Source of the DNA: an uncultured Eubacteriales bacterium
GTDB lineage: Bacteria; Bacillota; Clostridia; Oscillospirales; CAG-272
Assembly: GCA_934526185.1 (NCBI GenBank)
Contig: CAKTAA010000045.1
Coordinates: 1 to 18,069 of the forward strand
Direction: 5' to 3'
Length of the DNA stretch: 18,069 nt
Shown: positions 1 to 6,128 of the stretch, one piece after another
Position numbering within the stretch: position 1 is the stretch's first letter
Layout of the letters: the number at the start of each line of letters is the position of its first letter
Translations under genes and position numbers: made by a program
Notes under the pieces: model-generated
What the model was told of the DNA's origin: nothing
Seen by the model: only the letters and a program-made list of their open reading frames with translations
The model's database searches: none

Positions 1-227
1 TCGCAACACTCATCATTAATTGCTGATTTCCACGCGGCGTGCCACTCGGTTTCATTTTCATATCCAGAAGGCAATACAGGTTTTTCATCAGTATATTTCC
101 AATACTGCATGAAAACACCTTTACATGCTTTGACTTGAAAATCGGGAAACCAACAATCATTTCCTAATGTGCCTCGGCTGGCATCATTTATGTGTGTTCT
201 AATTCCATTAACCAGTGCATATTTCAT
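1..227 (-). CDS. CoiA-like competence/nuclease family protein, N-terminal part only (cut by left window edge)
   Basis: The frame opens with ATG at 227 and stays open for 75 codons to the left edge, so only the N-terminus is visible. It starts MKYALVNGIRTH and contains ENETEWHAAWK, which matches my memory of the CoiA-like family, whose members begin MKYALVNG, carry an N-terminal Cys zinc-ribbon-like segment and then ENETEWHRxWK before a restriction-endonuclease-like domain. Here the usual CPxCG pair is replaced by a single Cys followed by WFPDF, and only a later KAC remains, so the zinc site looks degenerate. A GGAGA ribosome site lies about 6 bases before the ATG. The gene begins 30 bases after the hsdR stop in the same direction, so it is probably in the same transcript. 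CoiA proteins help natural transformation in streptococci, but relatives in mobile and defence regions have no settled role. The nuclease part, which would settle the assignment, lies outside the window. Confidence 0.6.
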   Translation of the reverse strand, partial: MKYALVNGIRTHINDASRGTLGNDCWFPDFQVKACKGVFMQYWKYTDEKPVLPSGYENETEWHAAWKSAINDECC

Positions 228-257
228 AGTCGTTCTCCATTGGTGCAGAAGATAAAT

Positions 258-2996
258 TTATGCCACCAATTCTATATTCATTTCCATCAAAATTGCTTCA
301 TAGCGATCTCCAAAGACCTCGTAGAACCGTCCGAGACCGCCTTTGCGATCGAAGGGGTTCAGGTCAAGGTCGGTCGGCTCAATGCTCAACGATACAGCAA
401 TATGGTCTTTTACAAGACGAAGCCATTCCATTTGTTCGTCCGTAAAGTGTACCGCACCTGCATTGCGACGGAGTGTCCACTGCATAAAGTTATAGTTCAC
501 TTTGTCTGCAAAGGGAGCAAGGTTATCGGTATATCCCATTTCAAAGCGGATGATGGATATAAGGTCTGCAAGCTGTGCCATCGTGCCACGCCTTACTTTT
601 TCGGGTTTCTTAATGGCATAGCAATCCCATAGACGCTCCACGGTGATTCCTTTGGATTTCAGTTTCTCATAAAAGGCTTTCAATCCATCAATCGCCATCG
701 AACGATCTTTATATTTTTGATCGTAGATGATACGCAGAGCGATAATCTCATCTCTGTTCTCGTCAATAAACTGACGGAAAGAAGATATAACACGGTCTGC
801 ATTTTTCTCTTGCTGCGAGTCAAATCCGGCAAACAGAACCTCATCAAGATTGACATTGTCGATGACCTGTTCGTGGCTACGTCGGGTGATTTCAAGGTAG
901 TTACGAAAATCCGGATTGTGGAACGGTGTAACCGCTTCGTTGAGAAGTTCTTTTTTTGCCGAAGCGAGTTGTTCTTCGCTGGGAGCGTCTGAGCCGGTAT
1001 CGAGCTTGGCTTTGGTTAGAATAACATCTTCATCAAAAGCATTTAACAAGCGTTCTGCGATTTTCCCTACAGGACAATCGACCATTTCTTCTGCTGTTTT
1101 GCGCTCGCCTGTTGTCATTTGTGCATTCAAGCGAATCAGACGATTAGCAAGCGAGGTAAGCGTATCTTCGCTCTTGTCGCCCAATGCCACATTCATCATC
1201 AATTCTTTCATGCTGACGGTGGGTTTGCGCTCAAGCGTACGAGTATCGGATTTCTTGGATTTTGTAACACCAACGGCATCGACAATAACAAAATGGTCTT
1301 TATTATCGGTTGCAGAGGGAGTGACCTTTTGGAGATCATCTTTGGAGAGGGTTCTCGTTCCACGACCTTTCATCTGCTCAAAATAGTTTTTACTACGTAC
1401 GTCGCGCATAAAGATCAAGCACTCGATAGGCTTAACATCCGTTCCTGTAGCGATCATATCGACAGTAACGGTAATACGGGGATAGTAGTCGTTACGGAAA
1501 GAACTCAACACACTTTCGGGGTTTTCCGCAGAATACGTGATCTTTTTACAGAACTCGTTCCCCTCGCCAAATTCCTCGCGCACGATTTGAATGATATCAT
1601 CAGCGTGACTGTCCGTCTTAGCAAAGATAAGGGTTTTCGGCACTTCTTTACGGCGCGGAAAGAGCGTGGTAAATACATTTTCTTTGAAAGAACGAATCAC
1701 AGTACGTATCTGACTGGGATTAACAATATCTCTGTCAAGATGCGTTGGCTTGTAGTCCAAATCTTCGTTCAGCTCTTTCCAGCGTTTTTCACGGGAAAGA
1801 CGGCTTCTTACCTCAATTCGCTGTTTCATAATATGAGCACCGTTCTTGCCAACGTTGGTTTCGATGAGAAAAATATCCTCTCCAACGTTGACTCCATCAA
1901 CGATAGCCTGCTCACGGGGATATTCGCTAACTACATTTTCATTAAAAAATGCAAAGGTACGCTTGTCCGGTGTAGCAGTCAAGCCGATGATAAAGGAATC
2001 AAAATACTCAAGAACCTGATTCCAGACATTGTAAATAGAGCGATGGCATTCGTCAACGATAATGCAATCGAAAAATTCCGGTGGATACTTTTCGTTGTAA
2101 ACGACTTCTTTCGGTGCTTTGGAATCTGCGGTAACATACTCGTTAAAAGAGATTTCTTCCGCGGATTCATTCAATTCCTCTCCTTTAAGAATGGAGTACA
2201 TTCTCTGAATGGTGCTGATGCAGATCTGCACACCGTCGGGAATGTAAGAGGATTTGAGTCTATGTACGCCGTAAAGCTGCGAAAACGGGCGAGGATCATC
2301 AGTAGGTTTATAGGCAAGAAACTCTCGTTCCACTTGTTCACCAAGGCCTTTTGTATCAACAAGGAAAAGAATACGGTTCATTTTGCCGTACTTCAAAAGT
2401 CTGTATGCGGCGGTAATTGCAGTAAAAGTCTTTCCGGCACCGGTAGCCATCTGCACCAATGCTTTGGGACGATTGTCAGCAAAAGAAGTATCAAGATTTT
2501 CGATTGCTGTAATCTGACATTTGCGGAATCCCGTCGGATCAAATTTCGGGAAACGCTTCATGTTATTGCGGATGGTATCAGGCTGTTTTAAGAGAGCAAG
2601 AAGCGTTTCGGGGCGATGAAAAGAGAACACCGTTCTGGAACGATATTTGATATCGTCATAGTCGGTAAAGCGAGTCAACTTATCTGTTGCTTCATAAGCG
2701 AAACGGATACGATATTCGTTTTTGATCCACTTAAAAGTGCTGGTTGCATAACGGGCAGACTGACTCTCGACAGAGGTGATGTTTTCGCCCAACTCGCTTT
2801 TCTTGGCTTCAATAACTCCAACCGGGATTCCTTCCAAAAACAAGGCGTAATCCACCGGTCCAGTGCTTGTAGGAAACTCGCGTACAGCAATACCAAGAGA
2901 AGCCGAAAGATTGAGGGATTTAACATCCTGAATCGTCCAGCCGGATTCTATTAACTTTTTATCAATTGTAATTCGCGCTTTATCTTCAGGTTTCAT
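258..2996 (-). CDS. hsdR: Type I restriction-modification system endonuclease/translocase subunit HsdR
   Basis: This 912-residue protein is the ATP-driven DNA translocase and nuclease subunit of a type I restriction enzyme, a cytoplasmic complex that normally also needs HsdM and HsdS. The N-terminal nuclease domain shows the PD-(D/E)XK pattern: Asp49 in PVDYALF and Glu63-x-Lys65 in VIEAKK. Superfamily 2 helicase motifs follow: Walker A MATGAGKT (to about 190), DECH box (315-318), LTATP (339-343), TGTDVKP (517-523) and QMKGRGTR (541-548). The C-terminal ~170 residues resemble the EcoEI-type HsdR C-terminal domain that docks on the methylase. No motif is missing, so it looks intact. A GGAGA site about 9 bases upstream supports the ATG at 2996. 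It follows an HTH gene by 23 bases and is followed by a CoiA-like gene after 30 bases. No hsdM or hsdS is seen in the window; they may lie beyond the left edge, or this may be an R subunit used without close partners. Confidence 0.93.
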   Translation of the reverse strand: MKPEDKARITIDKKLIESGWTIQDVKSLNLSASLGIAVREFPTSTGPVDYALFLEGIPVGVIEAKKSELGENITSVESQSARYATSTFKWIKNEYRIRFAYEATDKLTRFTDYDDIKYRSRTVFSFHRPETLLALLKQPDTIRNNMKRFPKFDPTGFRKCQITAIENLDTSFADNRPKALVQMATGAGKTFTAITAAYRLLKYGKMNRILFLVDTKGLGEQVEREFLAYKPTDDPRPFSQLYGVHRLKSSYIPDGVQICISTIQRMYSILKGEELNESAEEISFNEYVTADSKAPKEVVYNEKYPPEFFDCIIVDECHRSIYNVWNQVLEYFDSFIIGLTATPDKRTFAFFNENVVSEYPREQAIVDGVNVGEDIFLIETNVGKNGAHIMKQRIEVRSRLSREKRWKELNEDLDYKPTHLDRDIVNPSQIRTVIRSFKENVFTTLFPRRKEVPKTLIFAKTDSHADDIIQIVREEFGEGNEFCKKITYSAENPESVLSSFRNDYYPRITVTVDMIATGTDVKPIECLIFMRDVRSKNYFEQMKGRGTRTLSKDDLQKVTPSATDNKDHFVIVDAVGVTKSKKSDTRTLERKPTVSMKELMMNVALGDKSEDTLTSLANRLIRLNAQMTTGERKTAEEMVDCPVGKIAERLLNAFDEDVILTKAKLDTGSDAPSEEQLASAKKELLNEAVTPFHNPDFRNYLEITRRSHEQVIDNVNLDEVLFAGFDSQQEKNADRVISSFRQFIDENRDEIIALRIIYDQKYKDRSMAIDGLKAFYEKLKSKGITVERLWDCYAIKKPEKVRRGTMAQLADLISIIRFEMGYTDNLAPFADKVNYNFMQWTLRRNAGAVHFTDEQMEWLRLVKDHIAVSLSIEPTDLDLNPFDRKGGLGRFYEVFGDRYEAILMEMNIELVA

Positions 2997-3019
2997 AAAA
3001 CACTATCTCCATCGCATTC

Positions 3020-3214
3020 TTATTCTGCTGCTTGTCCGCTTTTGATCCACGCATCCACTTCGCTTACTTTGAATTTCCAGTTGCGTCCAACCTTGTGAGC
3101 AGGCATATTTTTGTTCGCAATCCAAACAAGCAGGGTATCTCGGCTGATTCCGAGATATGTGCATATTTCTTTTGTGGAGTACCACCGATCCGGCATATCT
3201 GTCTTTGTAATCAT
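3020..3214 (-). CDS. Excisionase-type (MerR-like) helix-turn-helix DNA-binding protein
   Basis: This small protein (64 residues from the chosen start) is a single winged-helix domain of the excisionase/HTH_17 type. It shows WYSTKEICTYLGISRDTLL (recognition region), then PAHKVGRNWKF and the C-terminal EVDAWI helix typical of the family. The frame also has an ATG at 3220, but the AGGAG site at 3223-3227 lies only 2 bases from it and 8 bases from the ATG at 3214, so I use 3214. The gene is the first of the hsdR transcript, 23 bases ahead of hsdR. Family members serve either as phage/transposon excisionases or as small regulators at the head of restriction-modification and mobile-element operons. 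With no integrase in view, autoregulation or control of the restriction genes is the more likely job, but that is an inference from position. Confidence 0.8.
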   Translation of the reverse strand: MITKTDMPDRWYSTKEICTYLGISRDTLLVWIANKNMPAHKVGRNWKFKVSEVDAWIKSGQAAE

Positions 3215-3250
3215 TTTCATATCTCCTATGAATACAATTCTACATAATAC

Positions 3251-3279
3251 ATTATAGCATATATCTCGTTTGTTTTCAA
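3251..3279 (-). promoter_or_regulatory. Promoter of the HTH-hsdR-coiA-like unit
   Basis: On the minus strand there is TTGAAA (3274-3279), 17 bases, then TATAAT (3251-3256), with TGC directly before the -10 box making it an extended -10. This is near-consensus for the housekeeping sigma factor. The predicted start lies about 30 bases ahead of the HTH gene start. The region between this promoter and the hairpin at 3336 is AT-rich and shows no gene. Confidence 0.8.
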
Positions 3280-3335
3280 TGGCTTTTGTCGGATTTTGTA
3301 GGGTTGTAACCGTTTTTTGCTTGATTTGTCACAAA

Positions 3336-3378
3336 TAAAATTCACCATGGACTCATTTTGAATCAATGGTGAATTTTA
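3336..3378 (-). terminator. AT-rich inverted repeat, likely terminator of the DUF6809-lipoprotein unit
   Basis: A perfect 13-bp inverted repeat: arm 3336-3348 (TAAAATTCACCAT) pairs with 3366-3378 across a 17-base gap. On the minus strand the hairpin ends in TTTTATTTGT, the form of a rho-independent terminator, and it lies about 77 bases after the lipoprotein stop. The stem has few GC pairs, and the A/T flanks are symmetric, so it could work in both directions or be the head of a repeat element (see the adjoining 12-bp repeat). Confidence 0.55.
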
Positions 3379-3379
3379 A

Positions 3380-3391
3380 TTATCCTATTCG
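3380..3391. repeat. 12-bp direct repeat TTATCCTATTCG, copy 1
   Basis: TTATCCTATTCG occurs here and again at 4618-4629 in the same orientation. In both places it abuts an inverted repeat on its left (2 bases away here, 5 bases or fewer in the other copy) and is followed 12-13 bases later by TCCGTT. The two copies bracket the DUF6809 and lipoprotein genes. They may be ends or insertion points of a small mobile cassette, or two members of a dispersed repeat family. The identity is read directly; the role is inference. Confidence 0.6.
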
Positions 3392-3454
3392 ATATTCATT
3401 TTGTCCGTTGGATTGTCGTGTCCAGTGAGTGTTTTATGTTTGAAATCATTTATT

Positions 3455-4162
3455 TTAAGCGTAGCCGATATAAATGTCGTAGCAGTCGTTGCCGGTAATT
3501 TCTGCCCAGATCCACACATCGGTGATGTCCTCATCCATTGCATAGCGGTTCAGTCGGCTTTGGATATCTCTTTCGAGATAAATGCAATGTGCGCCTGCGC
3601 GGATAGGGTTGTCCCAGCAGTCCACCGCTGTGTCATTCAGCACAAGTCCCTTGTTTTCGGCGTAGTTCCTTGCGTATGCGATCCAGTAGTCGATATCGAA
3701 AGGAGCAGACTTTTCTATAGGCTCTGGCTCGCTCACCTTCGGAGGTTCCGTTTCGGCTTTTGGTTCTTCTTTTGGTGGTTCGGTTTCCGACGTTTCGCCT
3801 CCCGTAAGCTGCGGTATTGTGCTTTCCACGGTTTCCTCAATCCGAAGAGTAACCTTTTCTTCAGCGGTGTTTGTTACAGTGGTCGTTGCTTTTTTTGTTG
3901 GTTGCGTCGCTGTTGGATCTATGGCGGTCACGGTCGGCTCGGTTGCCGGTTCCTTGCTCTCGGTGGGGACAGGCTCTTTTTCCTTTTCTGTCGGCTCTAA
4001 CGTCGTCACGGGCGGTGTTGTTTCGAGTGATGTTTCCGTTATTGCCGTTTCCGATACCGTTGTCGGCGGACTTGCCGTAGGTGGCGGTGCGGTGTTGCTA
4101 CCGCATCCCACCATACTCACGAGCACCCCACCGCAGAGAAGAAGGATTATTAGTTTCTTCAT
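3455..4162 (-). CDS. Putative surface lipoprotein with Thr/Pro/Glu-rich linker and small C-terminal domain
   Basis: I do not recognise a named function. The 235-residue product begins with a Lys-Lys start, a hydrophobic run and SMVGCGS, a lipobox with Cys20 as the probable lipid-modified residue, so it is likely an exported, membrane-anchored lipoprotein. Residues 21 to about 155 are low complexity, rich in Thr, Pro, Glu and Ser, as in a wall-spanning linker. Residues about 156-235 form a compact domain beginning FDIDYWIAYARNYAE, with three Cys residues and a Trp/Tyr-rich end. I have seen this kind of C-terminal domain next to DUF6809 genes in clostridial mobile elements, but this is memory, not a search. 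Its ATG overlaps the upstream DUF6809 stop as ATGA, which suggests coupled translation. LspA, encoded at 10256, is the peptidase that would process such a lipoprotein. Confidence 0.75.
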   Translation of the reverse strand: MKKLIILLLCGGVLVSMVGCGSNTAPPPTASPPTTVSETAITETSLETTPPVTTLEPTEKEKEPVPTESKEPATEPTVTAIDPTATQPTKKATTTVTNTAEEKVTLRIEETVESTIPQLTGGETSETEPPKEEPKAETEPPKVSEPEPIEKSAPFDIDYWIAYARNYAENKGLVLNDTAVDCWDNPIRAGAHCIYLERDIQSRLNRYAMDEDITDVWIWAEITGNDCYDIYIGYA

Positions 4163-4443
4163 ATATCGTCCACCGTTTCTAACCCTTCCATTGCTTCAAC
4201 CATTATTCGCACCGCAAGGATGAAGCCATCCCGAAACGCATCTCGCTCGGTCAACCCTGCAAGTTCGCTTTGGCAGTTTTTGAATTTTTCGAAGGTTTCT
4301 TTCTGTTGTTCGGTGAGCGTTGCCGTTAGGCTTTCTTCGTTTTTGCATATTAGCTTTACGAGTTTGTCCACTCTCGAACCGCACTTTATGTACCTTTCGT
4401 GCGGACTGATGTTGCCGTAGTATAAATCTTCAAGTGTTGTCAT
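4159..4443 (-). CDS. DUF6809-like small protein
   Basis: The product is 94 residues from the ATG at 4443, starting MTTLEDLYYGNISPHERYIK and ending in a helical AFRDGFILAVRIMVEAM segment. This pattern (LEDLYYGNI.P.ER, then K.L..LI, TLT..QKE.FEKF and D.F..GF.L.VRIM.E) matches my memory of DUF6809, a family of unknown function common in conjugative and other accessory elements of gut Clostridia. It is predicted cytoplasmic, all-helical and without a signal peptide. The frame is open upstream to 4488, but the strong AGGAGG site at 4454-4459 sits 10 bases from 4443 and decides that start. The stop overlaps the lipoprotein start by four bases (ATGA). No clear promoter is seen between 4444 and the terminator at 4578. 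Confidence 0.8.
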   Translation of the reverse strand: MTTLEDLYYGNISPHERYIKCGSRVDKLVKLICKNEESLTATLTEQQKETFEKFKNCQSELAGLTERDAFRDGFILAVRIMVEAMEGLETVDDI

Positions 4444-4453
4444 GTGCGTTGCA

Positions 4454-4459
4454 CCTCCT
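4454..4459 (-). promoter_or_regulatory. Strong ribosome binding site of the DUF6809-like gene
   Basis: AAGGAGGTG on the minus strand, with AGGAGG 10 bases ahead of the ATG at 4443. It excludes the upstream in-frame ATG at 4488, which would put this site inside the coding region. Confidence 0.75.
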
Positions 4460-4577
4460 TTTTGCAACACAAACACATACCACAACACTTCTCACAAGTC
4501 CAGCGATTTTCGATATAAAATTTAAAAAAGTACCGCGTTTCTGCGACGCTTCAATTTGTTTAAAATCAAATAATACA

Positions 4578-4613
4578 AAAGGCAGCATAGCCATCATAGA
4601 CTATGCTGCCTTT
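4578..4613 (-). terminator. Strong hairpin, terminator after ahcY
   Basis: A perfect 13-bp inverted repeat: AAAGGCAGCATAG (4578-4590) pairs with CTATGCTGCCTTT (4601-4613) over a 10-base loop. On the minus strand it runs into TTTTGTATTATTTG, so it fits a rho-independent terminator about 125 bases after the ahcY stop. On the plus strand the arm ends TTTCTTG, so it might also stop transcription in the other direction. It touches the second 12-bp repeat copy. Confidence 0.75.
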
Positions 4614-4617
4614 CTTG

Positions 4618-4629
4618 TTATCCTATTCG
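4618..4629. repeat. 12-bp direct repeat TTATCCTATTCG, copy 2
   Basis: Second copy of the motif at 3380-3391, same orientation, again next to a hairpin and followed 13 bases later by TCCGTT. Between it and the ahcY stop at 4738 (108 bases) I see no gene. On the minus strand this stretch can be read as a short open tail ending LTEKYKNRIG and a stop, with the repeat encoding the last three residues and the stop; that may be a remnant or chance. Confidence 0.6.
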
Positions 4630-4737
4630 GTTTTTATATTTCTCCGTTAAGGACATCCCGCAGGCGGCAGGGAGCTTTCCTGAAAATGGATCAAATCGGC
4701 GAATCTGGAAAGGAAAAAACGGTTATATATAAAAACA

Positions 4738-5979
4738 TCAGTCTACTTTGCCAAGATAAGCCAACTGTTCTGCGGAAAGTTCGTCGATTTTTACTTGAAG
4801 TGCCTCAAGCTTGCGGCGCGCAACCTCTTGATCGATTTCTGTCGGCACATTATATACCCTGTGCTCCATACTTTGTCCGTTTTTCACCAAATATTCCAGG
4901 CATTTTGCCTGAATAGCAAAGCTCATATCCATAATTTCGGCTGGATGCCCGTTACCAGCGGCAAGATTGACCAGACGTCCCTCGGCAAGCAGGTTAATAA
5001 TACGACCATCGGGCAGTCGGTATCCAACAATATTGGGCTTGCGTTCCCATTGCTCGACCGCTATATCGGACAGGGCAGCTTTGTCGATCTCCACGTCAAA
5101 GTGTCCGGAATTTGCCAAAAGAACGCCGTCTTTCATTTGGGTAAAGTGCTCCCGCCGGATGACATCGGAGCAGCCTGTTACCGTTATGAAAAGATCGCCG
5201 AGCGGAGCAGCTTCGTCCATTGGCATAACCGTAAAGCCGTCCATAACCGCCTCGATAGCCTTGACGGGATCTATTTCTGTAATGATTGCAACACCGCCCA
5301 TTCCCTTAACACGCATGGCCAGTCCCTTGCCGCACCAACCGTAGCCGGCGATCACAACGGTTTTACCTGCAATAATCAGATTGGTGGCGTTCATAATGCC
5401 GTCAAGCGTGGATTGGCCTGTACCGTAGCGGTTATCAAACAAATGCTTGCAATCTGCGTCGTTAACATTGATCATGGTATAGTCCAGCTTGCCGGCAGCC
5501 TCTCTCGCATACAGGCGATGAATTCCAGTGGTGGTTTCTTCGCAGCCGCCGAGAAGATTTTTTCCGTATTCGCGGCATTCCCCGTGGAGAAGGTGGGTAA
5601 AATCTCCGCCGTCATCAATCATGACATCCGGGCAAAGAGACAGCGTTTTCTTCAAATGCCGTTCGTAAATATCGTCGCTGACGCCTCTAAAAGCATTGAC
5701 TTCAAATCCCATATCTGCCAGAGCCGCTGCAATATCGTCCTGTGTAGACAGCGGATTGCAGCCGGTCACATAAACCTCAGCGCCGCCGGCGCGCAGAGTC
5801 ATGGCCAGAAATGCGGTTTTGGCTTCCAGATGAATGGACATGGATATTTTTTTTCCTGCAAACGGCTGCGTCTGGGAAAATTCCTCATGGATTGCCTTCA
5901 AAACGGGCATGTAGCTTTTCACCCAGTTGATTTTGTCATAACCGGATTTTGCAAGGGCAATGTCTTTGATTTCACTCAT
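4738..5979 (-). CDS. ahcY: Adenosylhomocysteinase (S-adenosylhomocysteine hydrolase)
   Basis: This enzyme reversibly splits S-adenosylhomocysteine to homocysteine and adenosine in the cytoplasm, clearing the product of methyltransferases. The 413-residue protein shows the family signatures: HLEAKTA near 50-56, the DDGGDFTHLLH segment at 122-132, EETTTGIHRL at 148-156, NVNDADCKHLFDNRYGTGQS at 171-190, the NAD-binding GYGWCGKG at 212-219, NSGHFDVEID at 290-299 and NGHPAEIMDMSF at 343-354. It lacks the ~40-residue insertion and the KxxxYRY tail of long eukaryotic-type enzymes, so it belongs to the shorter archaeal/Thermotoga-like form. Some short-form enzymes prefer S-inosylhomocysteine, which the sequence alone does not decide. 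An AAAGGA site lies 11 bases before the ATG. It has its own promoter in the 149-base gap after topB and ends at a strong terminator, so it looks like a single-gene unit or the last gene of a longer transcript. Confidence 0.95.
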   Translation of the reverse strand: MSEIKDIALAKSGYDKINWVKSYMPVLKAIHEEFSQTQPFAGKKISMSIHLEAKTAFLAMTLRAGGAEVYVTGCNPLSTQDDIAAALADMGFEVNAFRGVSDDIYERHLKKTLSLCPDVMIDDGGDFTHLLHGECREYGKNLLGGCEETTTGIHRLYAREAAGKLDYTMINVNDADCKHLFDNRYGTGQSTLDGIMNATNLIIAGKTVVIAGYGWCGKGLAMRVKGMGGVAIITEIDPVKAIEAVMDGFTVMPMDEAAPLGDLFITVTGCSDVIRREHFTQMKDGVLLANSGHFDVEIDKAALSDIAVEQWERKPNIVGYRLPDGRIINLLAEGRLVNLAAGNGHPAEIMDMSFAIQAKCLEYLVKNGQSMEHRVYNVPTEIDQEVARRKLEALQVKIDELSAEQLAYLGKVD

Positions 5980-6024
5980 ATTACTTTGAATCCTTTCTTA
6001 ACAGTTTGAGATGTTGGAGGATAT

Positions 6025-6035
6025 GTATACAGAAA
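6025..6035. repeat. GTATACAGAAA repeat, copy in ahcY leader
   Basis: GTATACAGAAA is found here and again at 6053-6063, starts 28 bases apart. Each contains the self-complementary GTATAC. This copy lies about 10-20 bases downstream of the predicted ahcY transcription start, a usual place for a second operator half. No regulator is identified. Confidence 0.5.
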
Positions 6036-6051
6036 TATAAATACAGCAAAC

Positions 6052-6079
6052 AGTATACAGAAACGTGAGAAATGAACAA
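6052..6079 (-). promoter_or_regulatory. Promoter of ahcY, overlapped by GTATACAGAAA repeat copy
   Basis: On the minus strand TTGTTC (6074-6079), 16 bases, TATACT (6052-6057). The -10 box lies inside the second GTATACAGAAA copy (6053-6063), so a protein binding that motif would block or reshape promoter use. The predicted leader is about 65 bases and shows no recognisable SAM or SAH riboswitch. Confidence 0.6.
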
Positions 6080-6128
6080 GGTGAAACAGCGGGAAAACAT
6101 TTTCCAAAGCTGAAATAAGAGTGCGATG

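Noticed and set aside
1119..2591. A 490-codon open frame on the plus strand inside hsdR
   Set aside because: It is antisense to a protein with all HsdR motifs, has no recognisable domain and no ribosome site; a shadow of codon bias.
3215..3250. Start of the HTH gene at the ATG ending at 3220
   Set aside because: The AGGAG site would be only 2 bases from it; the ATG at 3214 has the normal 8-base spacing.
4795..6009. A 404-codon open frame on the plus strand across ahcY
   Set aside because: Antisense to a clearly conserved enzyme, with no domain of its own.
5980..6051. SAH or SAM riboswitch in the ahcY leader
   Set aside because: The leader is about 65 bases and shows no conserved core or pseudoknot arms that I can recognise.
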